Positions 17,958 through 26,592 of a DNA stretch of 64,000 bases are shown here, piece after piece. The first letter of the stretch is position 1. Each line of letters starts with the position of its first letter. The translations under genes were made by a program, and so were the position numbers. The notes beneath the pieces were generated by a model. That model ran no database searches, had not been told where the DNA came from, and saw only the letters and a program-made list of their open reading frames with translations. The DNA is from Planctomycetaceae bacterium (GTDB lineage: Bacteria > Planctomycetota > Planctomycetia > Planctomycetales > Planctomycetaceae). The DNA lies in contig JABISG010000147.1 in assembly GCA_018699955.1 (NCBI GenBank), positions 32,544 to 96,543 on the forward strand, given 5' to 3'.

Positions 17958-18082
17958 GCTCCAGGGATGAATGGGGTTGGTTGCCACTGTGACGGTTCCG
18001 GGGCGGAGATCGTTCCACAAAAACCAAATGGCAACGTGGAGTTCAGCAACAAACCCTTGCTTGCGCGGCGGGCCGGTTTTGT

Positions 18083-19153
18083 TTACTTCATCGAATACGT
18101 TTCGTATTCGCGGTCGCAGGGTGTGCCGCGGGTGATGTGCATGCGGCATTCTTGCGGTTCGATAATGACCGAGAACACCGTTTGCCAGAAGCCGGTGTTC
18201 TCGTCGTCATTCTGGTGACGGCAAATGGAACGGGGGTGATTGTCGTGATCGCGGAGGGCCGCCTTGACAGCATCCACCGTCGAGCCGCCATCGCCGGTCG
18301 ATGTGAGTAGTGAATCAATACGCGACTTGCGGGGGTGCGACTCGATCAACTCGGGGAAGTCGTCGTTGATGCCGACCAGGTCCGGATGCAGACAATGATT
18401 GGTGTGCGTGACGCAGCCCGGTCCTTCATCGGTGAGGACGTGGACATTCTCCATCGTCACTTCCAGATCGGCCGGACCTTCTGGAGTGGAGAGCATGATG
18501 TTGGCCGGTATCGCGCGTTCGGCACGGCTGACCGCTTCGACCACGCCATCGAGCGATGACGATTCGTAGATACCACGGACGGTGAAGTAATGCGGCACGC
18601 CGCGCGTTCTTGCGGGAGCGGGAAGTGTATTCAGACAGAGGCCGACACCGGCATCGTTGAAGCCGATATATGAAATCAGTCCGGCTTGCGTGACGGTTGT
18701 AAGCGCCGGTTTGCCGGTCGGCCGTCGTGTCAACACAACGGTGAATGGATCGAGCGCGACATCGTTATCCCAGTTCTGGGCAACAATGCTGCCGGCCCGC
18801 GCCGTGGGAGACAACGCCAGCGATGTGCAGCCCGCTTCCGGTTCGGCCTGCAGTTGATTGCGAATTTGCAGCAGCATCAGGTCTTCCAGTGAAACGCGAG
18901 CCGCTTCGGCCATGCCACGAAGTTCGTTCACCGAATCGGCACTGTAGTCTTCCGCCAGTTGCATCGACTCCGCCACAACGGCCATCGCTGCGTTCTGTGA
19001 GACCCGCATCGTTCGATTGACGCGAGCGAGTGCGATCTCGCAGAAGCCGCGAATCTCTTCACCGGCCGCTTCGCCAATTTGCCGGCCCAAGTCACGCGGC
19101 GAACCGCTGACTTCAATCTCGCGGTAACGTGACGGGGCAGTGGGTGCTGGCAT
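18083..19153 (-). CDS. C45-type N-terminal-nucleophile hydrolase/acyltransferase
   Basis: The 356-residue protein starts at the ATG at 19153 (MPAPTAPSRY), preferred over 19204. It matches the peptidase C45 family (acyl-CoA:6-aminopenicillanate acyltransferase-like). An N-terminal pro-region contains GSPRDLGRQIGEAAG (17-31), and E-A-G-C-T-S at 107-111 places the nucleophile at C109, where autoproteolysis exposes it. QNWDNDVALDP and a later N-H rich segment (CVTHTNHCLHP) contribute the oxyanion site in the family. It has no signal peptide. Substrates of environmental members are unknown amides; I cannot specify more. Confidence 0.85.
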   Translation of the reverse strand: MPAPTAPSRYREIEVSGSPRDLGRQIGEAAGEEIRGFCEIALARVNRTMRVSQNAAMAVVAESMQLAEDYSADSVNELRGMAEAARVSLEDLMLLQIRNQLQAEPEAGCTSLALSPTARAGSIVAQNWDNDVALDPFTVVLTRRPTGKPALTTVTQAGLISYIGFNDAGVGLCLNTLPAPARTRGVPHYFTVRGIYESSSLDGVVEAVSRAERAIPANIMLSTPEGPADLEVTMENVHVLTDEGPGCVTHTNHCLHPDLVGINDDFPELIESHPRKSRIDSLLTSTGDGGSTVDAVKAALRDHDNHPRSICRHQNDDENTGFWQTVFSVIIEPQECRMHITRGTPCDREYETYSMK

Positions 19154-19223
19154 GAGGTGGCTCCAGTGGTGATTCAACGTTGATGATTGCAGTTGCGATG
19201 CCAAATTGTGATAGGTGGGTTGG

Positions 19224-19243
19224 GCGACACGCCAGTGGCACCC
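19224..19243. repeat. partial copy of repeat family A
   Basis: GCGACACGCCAGTGGCACCC is the right half of the family A palindrome. It is followed by GTTAACT at 19251 and again across 19265-19271, the hexamer GTTAAC that also borders other family A copies. Confidence 0.65.
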
Positions 19244-19260
19244 TTTTCAAGTTAACTGCT

Positions 19261-20175
19261 TTACGTTAACTGGGGCAACTCACATTTCTTCTCGGCGGTT
19301 TCTTTACTGCCGACCGGTTGGTAGGTGAGTTTCATTTCGCCGCCGTCGATTGTCACCTTGGTGAAACCGGGGCGAAACTCCGGCAGGTTGTAACCGGGGG
19401 CCTTTTGCTGTTCCAGCTTGCGGTCGAGGTTATACAGCACGGAGGGAAAGAGGATTTCGTGGACCGGGGCGTGATCGTTCCAGCCGCGAATTCCGTTATG
19501 AAAGTGTCCGTGCATCAGCGCGAGAATACGATCTTGGTGGCGTTCGATTGTTTCGTAAAGCGTGGTTTGCCCGTGGTCCGGCTTGACGTACCAACCGCGA
19601 TCCGGATGGCGATTCTTGTGTACCGGCACATGCATGCAGATTGCGACAAACATGTCGCGCTTGGCAGCGTCGCGACACTGTTGGTCGATCCACTCGATTT
19701 GTTCTGCTTCCAAAAAGCCGTCGTGCGAGTCGGTGTGCGCGTTGCCCAATAGCAGGAAACGCAGCCACTTGAGATCGACCGTGGTATCGACCGTCTTGCG
19801 GATGTACTTTTGGAATAGCGGCTGCGGATCGTGATTGCCGGGGATTTCGTGTACCGGTTTGCCGATGGACTCGCGCGTCTTCAAATAGATGGGATACTGA
19901 TCCTCGCGTCCGCCATCGACGACGTCGCCCAGGTGCAGCACCAGATCGCCTTTTGATTTTGCGACTTCGGCGGCGGTTTTCTCCCACTGTTTTGCGGCGG
20001 ACGTTTTGTTGCGATAACCCAAGTGCGTATCGCTGACAACGATGAACGAAAGCGGTGGCCGTGTTTTTTCAGCGGCCTGCAAACAGCGCGGTGTCAGAAT
20101 AATCGAGCCGGCACCAACGGCGGCCGTTGAAAGAAATGACCGCCGAGAGATCGCGTGCGAGTGAGCAGTTGGCAT
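19261..20175 (-). CDS. Tat-exported metallophosphoesterase
   Basis: The 304-residue protein has a Tat signal (SRRSFLSTAAVG at 10-21). The calcineurin-like metal site is complete: D49-x-H51 (VSDTHLG), G-D84 (HLGDVVDGG), G-N114-H115-D116, an MHVPVH segment and a G-H-F-H motif (MHGHFHNG). Such enzymes cleave phosphomonoesters or diesters with two metal ions, here in the periplasm. It lies downstream of the vWA gene on the same strand with a palindrome between. The substrate is unknown. Confidence 0.9.
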   Translation of the reverse strand: MPTAHSHAISRRSFLSTAAVGAGSIILTPRCLQAAEKTRPPLSFIVVSDTHLGYRNKTSAAKQWEKTAAEVAKSKGDLVLHLGDVVDGGREDQYPIYLKTRESIGKPVHEIPGNHDPQPLFQKYIRKTVDTTVDLKWLRFLLLGNAHTDSHDGFLEAEQIEWIDQQCRDAAKRDMFVAICMHVPVHKNRHPDRGWYVKPDHGQTTLYETIERHQDRILALMHGHFHNGIRGWNDHAPVHEILFPSVLYNLDRKLEQQKAPGYNLPEFRPGFTKVTIDGGEMKLTYQPVGSKETAEKKCELPQLT

Positions 20176-20220
20176 CGAAGTTGGTTCCAGTTTGAATGTC
20201 GCAAGAGGTTCAACGAATCA

Positions 20221-20236
20221 GGGGGCTGACGCCCCC
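20221..20236. repeat. short GC-rich hairpin repeat
   Basis: GGGGGC-TGAC-GCCCCC forms a perfect 6-bp stem with a 4-base loop between the vWA and phosphoesterase genes. It lacks a T-tract in the direction of transcription, so it looks more like a dispersed palindrome than a strong terminator. Confidence 0.55.
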
Positions 20237-20268
20237 CGCTCGCCTGTTGATAATTCAGCTGGTTGGGG

Positions 20269-21234
20269 TCAGGGTATGTAGTGGTAGATGCCGCGGTTTC
20301 GATCTGCCAGTCCGCGCAGTATGGGTTCGCCTTCCCGATTTCCGAGAGCGAAGGTGTGGATGGAGACTCGTTGTTGCGCGAGTTTGTTCAATTCTTTCTT
20401 GGTGCGAAACTCGAAGCTGCCGTCGGTGAGGAAATAAATGACGTCGGGTTGGAACTTCATCGCCAAACGAATGGCATCGCGGGGATCGGTGTCGCCGTCG
20501 GCGCGAATTTTCGTCACCCACTTCAAGAAACGCTGTTTCGTCTCCGGCAGCGCCCGCTGCATGCTTCGAGCGGGCATCGGCACCACCTGCTGGTTGAAGA
20601 AGATAATGAAGAACTCCTGCGATTCATTCAACGCGGCGATCGATTTAACCAGCTCCAATTTCAGCCGTTTGAACCGAGTTTTCGACGGACTGGCGTGCGG
20701 ATGGTTCATGCTCAGCGAGCAATCGACGACGTAGACAAATCGTTTGCCCTGCGCGCCGATGCCAAAGAAACCGTCTCCCTGACCGTCGCCTTCGCCCGCT
20801 CCTGATCCCGTGGAATCACCGGTGCTGGCAGTCAACAGAATGCCGACGTCGTCTGCCAGTGCGCCGGACATCAGTACCTGATCCACGCTTCCGTCGATCG
20901 ACGTTTCGTTCGATGAGGGTGATGTGACCTGCAAGCGACGTGGAGGCAAGGTGGACGCTGCCGCCGCTCGGCTACCGCCGGCAGCGAGCGTTGTCGGCGT
21001 GGTGGATGTCGAAAGCAGTTCGGCCGTCTGCGTCAACTGTTGGTCTGCATCATCGGCGGTCCAACGCGTATCGACGGATGCTTCCTGCTGGCGAAGCCCG
21101 CTGGATGCGAATCCGGACAGAAGCAGAATGACGCTGACATGCGCCAGCGTCGAAACGCCCAACGCGTGATACCAGGGCCGCCCCACGCTGGCCGGCGTTT
21201 GCTGTGAAAGAATGTTTCCAACGTCGATCGGCAA
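20269..21234 (-). CDS. membrane-anchored von Willebrand factor A protein
   Basis: The 321-residue protein has one N-terminal membrane segment (about 25-46). A long Ser/Thr/Gly/Ala-rich linker (about 50-160, including an acidic-glycine run) leads to a C-terminal vWA domain. The MIDAS motif is intact: D171-x-S173-x-S175 in VVDCSLSMN, a Thr in DGDTDPRDA, and the Asp in FLTDGSF. The topology puts the vWA domain outside the cytoplasm, where it would bind a partner through a divalent ion. The partner is not evident from neighbours. It is transcribed divergently from the beta-RFAP synthase gene. Confidence 0.88.
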   Translation of the reverse strand: MPIDVGNILSQQTPASVGRPWYHALGVSTLAHVSVILLLSGFASSGLRQQEASVDTRWTADDADQQLTQTAELLSTSTTPTTLAAGGSRAAAASTLPPRRLQVTSPSSNETSIDGSVDQVLMSGALADDVGILLTASTGDSTGSGAGEGDGQGDGFFGIGAQGKRFVYVVDCSLSMNHPHASPSKTRFKRLKLELVKSIAALNESQEFFIIFFNQQVVPMPARSMQRALPETKQRFLKWVTKIRADGDTDPRDAIRLAMKFQPDVIYFLTDGSFEFRTKKELNKLAQQRVSIHTFALGNREGEPILRGLADRNRGIYHYIP

Positions 21235-21391
21235 CCGTCCGTCTCCTGCGGATGCAATGTTGTTGACACTGCAGACCGATTACAATTCGTGTGCAAGTAG
21301 ACTAACATTTTTCTGCCGCATTGGCAAAACGTTCTCTCGCTTTGGTTCCGCAACCGATGCGAGATTCCATTCACTGTTTCATCGGTTCAGC

Positions 21392-22363
21392 ATGACATCG
21401 CAGGTTGAAATTACCACCGGAGCGCGACTGCACTTCGGAATTCTCTCGCATGTGCCGTCCGGTGGCCGTGAGTTCGGCGGGGCCGGGTTGATGATTAACT
21501 CGCCGGGATTTCACCTCGTCGTTCAGCCAGATGACCGCGACAACATTGAAGCCGACGAGCCGTATCGCAGTCGCATCAGCCAGATTCTGGGACGTATCCG
21601 CGCGAGTACGCCAGATCGTGTGATTCCGCAGTGTCGCATTCGGGTTTCGCGTTCCATCCCCCCACATTCCGGATTCGGGTCGGGAACTCAGTTGGGCATG
21701 GCGGTTTCGCGGGCATTGTCAATTCTGACTGGCGAGGACGAAGCGGACGGCATCACGCTGGCGCGGCGTGTTGGCCGGGGCGCGCGTTCGGCCATTGGAA
21801 TCCACGGTTTCGCGCAGGGCGGATTTCTGCTCGATGCGGGAAAAGCTGACCGGGGGGAAATCGCTCCGTTGGAAGGGCGTGTGGAATTCCCATCCGACTG
21901 GCGGATAGTACTCGCCGCGCCGCGCGATGGCGCCGGCTTGTTTGGTGCCGACGAGGAGAAAGCATTCGCCCGCCTGCCGGGAATGTCGGCCACGACGACG
22001 CAGCATCTGCGGGACATCGCGACCAAGCAATTGTTGCCGACGGTCGCTGCGGCCGACTTCGCAAACTTCAGCGAGGCACTCTATGAATTTGGCCAGATCG
22101 TCGGTAGTTACTTCGCCCCGGCGCAGGGGGGCGTTTTCGCCAACCCGTTGATGTGCAACCTTGCGGAAGTGCTGCGTGCGCGGGGCATCCGCGGTGTCGG
22201 GCAGAGTTCGTGGGGGCCGACACTGTTCGCACTGGTCGCAGACGCCGACTCAGCCGACAAGTTGGCCGCAGAACTTGCGGCCGACGCCACATGGCAGGCA
22301 TGCCATTTTCACGTGGCCGCCGCGATGAACCACGGAGCAACCGCGCAAGTTACGGACAGTTGA
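21392..22363 (+). CDS. beta-ribofuranosylaminobenzene 5'-phosphate synthase (H4MPT biosynthesis)
   Basis: Beta-RFAP synthase joins 4-hydroxy- or 4-aminobenzoate to PRPP in the first committed step of methanopterin synthesis. The 323-residue protein (ATG at 21392) belongs to the GHMP-kinase superfamily. It opens with VEITTGARLHFGIL, has FGGAGLMI near 30-37, and the GHMP glycine loop PPHSGFGSGTQLGMA at about 90-104. IGIHGFAQGGFLLDAG and the late GQSSWGPTLFA are also family segments. It is about 12 kb from fae and mtdC in this window but belongs to the same pathway. Upstream, 157 bases separate it from the divergent vWA gene. Confidence 0.9.
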   Translation: MTSQVEITTGARLHFGILSHVPSGGREFGGAGLMINSPGFHLVVQPDDRDNIEADEPYRSRISQILGRIRASTPDRVIPQCRIRVSRSIPPHSGFGSGTQLGMAVSRALSILTGEDEADGITLARRVGRGARSAIGIHGFAQGGFLLDAGKADRGEIAPLEGRVEFPSDWRIVLAAPRDGAGLFGADEEKAFARLPGMSATTTQHLRDIATKQLLPTVAAADFANFSEALYEFGQIVGSYFAPAQGGVFANPLMCNLAEVLRARGIRGVGQSSWGPTLFALVADADSADKLAAELAADATWQACHFHVAAAMNHGATAQVTDS

Positions 22364-22364
22364 C

Positions 22365-22426
22365 GGGTGCCACTGGCGTATCGCCAGTGCCGATCATGGC
22401 GCACTGGCGATACGCCAGCAGCGCCC
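22365..22426. repeat. full copy of repeat family A palindrome
   Basis: GGGTGCCACTGGCGTATCGC and its nearly complementary partner at 22401-22426 form a long inverted repeat around CGATCATGGC. Each arm is itself a hairpin (CACTGGCG-TAT-CGCCAGTG). The element begins right after the beta-RFAP synthase stop codon and lies between convergent genes, so it could serve as a two-way terminator. Confidence 0.8.
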
Positions 22427-22452
22427 AATGTACGAGCGACAACGCAATTGGA

Positions 22453-22629
22453 TTATTTGGACGGCGCGTCTTCAAGCACGGCGAACGGGCTGATCTTCCG
22501 CGCTTTTTCCAGAATCTCGGCCTTGTCCGTCTCGTTGCTGGCCTTGGCAAACTCAGCGCGATATCTCTTCAACTTCGCTCGGCGCTTGCGTTTGCGTGCC
22601 AATTCACGACCGCGTTCCACTCGTCCCAT
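22453..22629 (-). CDS. small basic DUF6800-like protein, 58 aa
   Basis: The ATG at 22629 begins MGRVERGRELARKRKRR, a strongly basic helix, followed by AKLKRYRAEFAKA and a final KARKISPFAVLE segment. The frame is open further upstream, but that part reads as non-coding. The pattern matches the small planctomycete-specific DUF6800 proteins, as far as I recall that family. It is probably all-helical and could bind nucleic acid or the ribosome; that is inference from charge. It lies convergent with the beta-RFAP synthase gene and divergent from the decarboxylase gene. Confidence 0.65.
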   Translation of the reverse strand: MGRVERGRELARKRKRRAKLKRYRAEFAKASNETDKAEILEKARKISPFAVLEDAPSK

Positions 22630-22847
22630 GGGTGACTCAATTCCTAAATCTTGCGCCAGCCAGCCTTCAATCGCTGAAATGGCCGGCCGTAACGGTAACT
22701 GGCGGCAGTTCGCCTCTGCGTTTGTTGTAACAATCCGCCCGCAGACGGTCAACCGGGCGAGCAACAGGTTATCGCGGAGAGAGTCGATGTATATGATGGA
22801 GGGTGATCGATGTCTGCTGCCAAAATCCGCAGAGAAACAGCGCACGA

Positions 22848-24494
22848 ATGACTACACCGTACGAAGAAATCGTCCAATCGCTTCGGCAGGCGTTTCCCAA
22901 GCCGGTCTCCGACCGGATGCACGATGCGTATTTCGTGTTCTCGTTCATGCGTGCTTTGGATCGCGTCGATGCGATGAAGTCGGCCAGCCCGATTCTGGGG
23001 GAGCCGGAAGATCCCGATTTCGATGCCGCCCGCCTCGCGCGGATGGCCGACGATCCACAGACGCTGGAAGAGGTGTCGGCACAGCTTGTCGATCGGCTTT
23101 TGGGCATGTTTATCTGGGGGCATCCGCGGTCGCAAATCAACGTTGTCCCGTCGCCCACCATTCCCAGCATCATCGGCGGCATGCTGCCTTCCATCTACAA
23201 TCCCAATCTCTGCAGCGACGAATCGTCGCGTGGCGTGGCGGCTACCGAAATTGAAGCGACCGCCATGACCGCCGATCTCGTTGGCTACGACGCCGCGAGC
23301 GCCGGTGGCGTATTCACCTTTGGCGGCACCGGCACGCTGATGTACGCAACGCGAATTGGACTCGAAAAGGCCTGTCCCAATACGGGGGAAACCGGGCTGC
23401 GCGAACCGGCGGTCATTGTCTGTTCCGATCAGGCGCATTACGCCTGCCGCACGATTGCCGCCTGGATGGGGCTGGGCGAACAGAATGTGATCGCCGTGCC
23501 AACGACCGACGAAAACGAAATTCGCCCCTGCCTGCTCGAATCGTTTCTGCGCGATGTGTTGAAAGAGGGCCGGAGGATTGCCTGTATCGTTGCCACTATG
23601 GGGACCACCGATGCGTTTGGGTTGGACGATTTGCAGGCGATCCGCGAGATTCGCGATACCCTCGTTGATGAATTCGATCTCGATTACGTGCCACATCTTC
23701 ACGCCGACGCTGTGATTGGCTGGGCCTGGAGCGTATTCAACGATTACGATTTTGAAGAGAACCCGCTCGGATTCCAGCATCGCACGGTCCGTTCGTTGGC
23801 GGGGACAGCGCGGCGGATTCAGCATCTTTCATTGGCCGACTCGATTGGCGTCGATTTTCACAAAACAGGATTCACGCCCTACGTGTCGAGTTTGTTCATA
23901 GCAAAGGATGCGGCCGATCTCAGTCGGATTGCCCGTGCCGATGAATCGATGCCCTATCTGTTTCAGTCGGGACATTACCACCCCGGCAAGTTCACGCTGG
24001 AGACAACTCGCAGTGGATCGGGGCCGATGGCGGCGTTGGCGAACCTGTTGTTGTTCGGCCGGCAGGGATTGCAGGCGTTGTTGGGACATTTGGTGACAAT
24101 GGCCGAGGTGCTTCGCGAACACCTGGAAGGTCATTCCGCCACGCATGTGTTGAACGGCGCGAACTTCGGACCGGTGACGCTGTTTCGCGTTTATCCCGAT
24201 GGGGTTGATACGTTTAGTGTGCCGAACCGTGAAATGAACGACATTGGCTACCGCGACCAACTGTTGGCCCACAACGATTACAACCGACGAATCTTTGAGA
24301 TCATCAACCGCGAAGCACTGAAGGGCAGGGGAGTGGTCATCTCGCTGACCGACTGCTACCGCGAGACATCCTACGGTGAGCCAGTTGTTGGTTTGAAGTC
24401 CTACATCATGAGCCCGTTTTCCGAGGAGAAGTACGTCGATTACGTCCTCGATTCCATCGCACAAGCTCGCGACGAGGAGCGGGAGGCGAAGTGA
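22848..24494 (+). CDS. PLP-dependent amino acid decarboxylase family protein
   Basis: The 548-residue protein is a group II pyridoxal-phosphate decarboxylase (glutamate/aromatic amino acid/tyrosine decarboxylase relatives). I chose the ATG at 22848 (MTTPYEEIV). Visible are GGVFTFGGTGTLMYA, the VCSDQAHYA segment with the ring-stacking His, HLHADAVIGWAW with the Asp that contacts the PLP nitrogen, and the Schiff-base lysine K339 in VDFHKTGFTPY. It ends in a helix rich in charged residues. Substrate specificity cannot be read from sequence. It is followed by proA after 185 bases, so co-expression is uncertain. Confidence 0.88.
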   Translation: MTTPYEEIVQSLRQAFPKPVSDRMHDAYFVFSFMRALDRVDAMKSASPILGEPEDPDFDAARLARMADDPQTLEEVSAQLVDRLLGMFIWGHPRSQINVVPSPTIPSIIGGMLPSIYNPNLCSDESSRGVAATEIEATAMTADLVGYDAASAGGVFTFGGTGTLMYATRIGLEKACPNTGETGLREPAVIVCSDQAHYACRTIAAWMGLGEQNVIAVPTTDENEIRPCLLESFLRDVLKEGRRIACIVATMGTTDAFGLDDLQAIREIRDTLVDEFDLDYVPHLHADAVIGWAWSVFNDYDFEENPLGFQHRTVRSLAGTARRIQHLSLADSIGVDFHKTGFTPYVSSLFIAKDAADLSRIARADESMPYLFQSGHYHPGKFTLETTRSGSGPMAALANLLLFGRQGLQALLGHLVTMAEVLREHLEGHSATHVLNGANFGPVTLFRVYPDGVDTFSVPNREMNDIGYRDQLLAHNDYNRRIFEIINREALKGRGVVISLTDCYRETSYGEPVVGLKSYIMSPFSEEKYVDYVLDSIAQARDEEREAK

Positions 24495-24679
24495 TGCACG
24501 ACGATTCCAATTCCAGCGGGCCGCGTCCCGCGGGAATTCCCTGCCGTGATCGCACGTTGACACATAATTCGACATTGCGGATACTTCACCATGTGGGGGT
24601 TTCGCGTCTGAAATGATGTGTTCCCCATGAAACACCCCAGTTTTCGCACGTTTTTCCTGTTCCGTGACCGGTTCTCGTA

Positions 24680-25939
24680 ATGGCTGACTTGGAAGAATAC
24701 ACAAAAGAGGTTGCTTTGCGCGCCCGCGATGCGTCGCGTGAATTGGCGACCGCGACCGGAAATCAGAAGATCGATTGGCTCCGGCGGTCGGCTGCGTTGA
24801 TCCGATCGCGCACTGCCGAACTGCAGCGGGCCAACGCTCAGGACATTGAAAAGGCTCCGGAATACGATCTCAGTCCGGCCGCCATCGATCGCCTGCGGCT
24901 CACCGATGATCGACTCGAAGCGATTGCCGCAGCGCTGGAAGAGATCGTGATGCTGCCCGATCCGATCGGCGAGATCATCGACAGCAGCGTCCGACCGAAC
25001 GGCCTGTTTGTAACGCGTGTCCGTGTGCCGCTGGGTGTCGTTTTCTTCATTTATGAATCACGGCCGAACGTTACCGTCGATGCGGCCGCGTTGTGTGTGA
25101 AGAGCGGCAATGCGGTGATTCTGCGTGGCGGCAAAGAGGCGTTTCACAGCAACCGGGCGTTACACGCTTTGCTCAGCGAAGCGCTGGTCGATGCCGGCCT
25201 ACCGGCTCATGCCGTCCAGTTGGTGGAAACGACCGACCGCGAGGCTGTGGGGCATTTCCTGAAACTCAACGACTATATCGACGTCACAATTCCGCGGGGC
25301 GGCAAGTCGCTCATTGAACGCGTTGCTGCCGAAGCGACGATGCCGGTCATCAAACATTTCGACGGCGTTTGTCACGTGTATGTCGATGGTGGTGCCGATG
25401 CGAAAATGGCCCGCGAGATTACCGTGAACAGCAAATGCCAGCGAACCGGCGTTTGCAATACGGCGGAATCGCTGCTGGTTGACGCGGCAATTGCCGATTC
25501 GTTTCTTCCCGAGGTCGCCGCCGCACTCGAAGAGCAGGGCGTGGAACTGCGCTGCTGCGAACGGTCTCGCGCAATTCTTCCGAATTCAAAACCGGCGACT
25601 GAAGAAGACTTCCGCACCGAGTATCTTGATTTGATTCTCTCAATTGCTGTCGTCGATGATATCGAAGCGGCAATCGCACACATCAACGAATACGGTTCAC
25701 ATCACACCGATGCGATCGTCACCAACGATTTGGCGGCGTCGCAGAGGTTCACCGCTGCGGTCGATTCGGCTGCCGTTCACGTCAACGTGAGTACGCGATT
25801 TAACGATGGCGGCGAGTATGGTCTCGGCGCAGAAATTGGAATTAGTACCGACAAGTTTCACGCCCGTGGTCCCTGTGGGCTGCGGGAACTCACCAGCTAC
25901 AAATACATCGTCCACGGCAGCGGTCAGATTCGAGGATGA
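24680..25939 (+). CDS. proA: gamma-glutamyl phosphate reductase
   Basis: ProA reduces gamma-glutamyl phosphate to glutamate semialdehyde with NADPH in proline biosynthesis. The 419-residue length is normal for the family. Typical segments are RVPLGVVFFIYESRPNVT (about 115-132), ALCVKSGNAVILRGGKEA, and the active-site region NSKCQRTGVCNTAE, in which C258 is the likely nucleophile. The C-terminus has NDGGEYGLGAEIGISTDK and RGPCGLRELTSYKY. No proB is seen nearby. The gene is 43 bases ahead of lspA on the same strand and the two may share a transcript. Confidence 0.96.
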   Translation: MADLEEYTKEVALRARDASRELATATGNQKIDWLRRSAALIRSRTAELQRANAQDIEKAPEYDLSPAAIDRLRLTDDRLEAIAAALEEIVMLPDPIGEIIDSSVRPNGLFVTRVRVPLGVVFFIYESRPNVTVDAAALCVKSGNAVILRGGKEAFHSNRALHALLSEALVDAGLPAHAVQLVETTDREAVGHFLKLNDYIDVTIPRGGKSLIERVAAEATMPVIKHFDGVCHVYVDGGADAKMAREITVNSKCQRTGVCNTAESLLVDAAIADSFLPEVAAALEEQGVELRCCERSRAILPNSKPATEEDFRTEYLDLILSIAVVDDIEAAIAHINEYGSHHTDAIVTNDLAASQRFTAAVDSAAVHVNVSTRFNDGGEYGLGAEIGISTDKFHARGPCGLRELTSYKYIVHGSGQIRG

Positions 25940-25982
25940 ACGGCTGACCGGCGTTTGCGATTTTCCCCTCTAAAAGTCATGG

Positions 25983-26525
25983 ATGACTTCGATGACGGAT
26001 CAACATGCCAGCCGCCGCATGCGGGCAATTTGCCTGTTTGTGATTCTCGCCAGTTGCATTGGTTGCGACCGCGCGTCCAAGGAGTTGGCGACGTCCCGCT
26101 TGAAGGGTCAGGCAGGGCATTCGTATCTCAGCGACTGTGTTCGCGTTCAGTATGCCGAGAACCCCGGTGCGTTTCTGGGCGTCGGCGGTTCTCTTTCGCC
26201 GCAGATCCGGTTCTGGTTGCTGGTGGTTGTCAACGTACTCTTTCTGTCGGTCGTCGCCTATCTACTTGTCGCAAAGTGGGATATGCCTGCGGCGCGGTTT
26301 GCGGCGCTTGCGTTTCTGTTGGCCGGCGGGATCGGCAATCTCATTGATCGCGTTGGCCACGACGGTTTGGTCATCGACTTCTTGAATCTGGGCATCGGCC
26401 CAGTTCGCACGGGCATTTTCAATGTGGCCGACGTTGCCATCACTGTCGGCGCGATTGCGTTGTTTTTTCTCTATCCACGGGCGAATGAGCAGCAAGAAGC
26501 CGCTGTTTCTGGCAGGACTCCGTAA
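25983..26525 (+). CDS. lspA: lipoprotein signal peptidase (signal peptidase II)
   Basis: LspA is the inner-membrane aspartyl protease that removes signal peptides from prolipoproteins. The 180-residue protein has four membrane segments (about 13-30, 76-97, 105-123, 148-165). The family motifs are YAENPGAFLG near 57-66, GGIGNLIDRV with catalytic D122, and GIFNVADVAIT with catalytic D150. Two in-frame ATGs (25983, 25992) are equally plausible starts. A lipoprotein substrate candidate is encoded at 49231. The strong hairpin after the stop codon should end the transcript. Confidence 0.94.
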   Translation: MTSMTDQHASRRMRAICLFVILASCIGCDRASKELATSRLKGQAGHSYLSDCVRVQYAENPGAFLGVGGSLSPQIRFWLLVVVNVLFLSVVAYLLVAKWDMPAARFAALAFLLAGGIGNLIDRVGHDGLVIDFLNLGIGPVRTGIFNVADVAITVGAIALFFLYPRANEQQEAAVSGRTP

Positions 26526-26540
26526 GACACAAAACAGAAG

Positions 26541-26569
26541 CCCGGTTTCGTGAAGGAATCGGGTTTTTT
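26541..26569 (+). terminator. Rho-independent terminator after lspA
   Basis: CCCGGTTTC pairs with GGAATCGGG (two G-T wobbles) around a GTGAA-type loop, and six T residues follow at 26564-26569. The sequence is a diverged relative of the 33-bp family B palindrome at 33804 and 44944. Confidence 0.85.
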
Positions 26570-26592
26570 GTCACCTCGTTGGGAGGTTCTTC

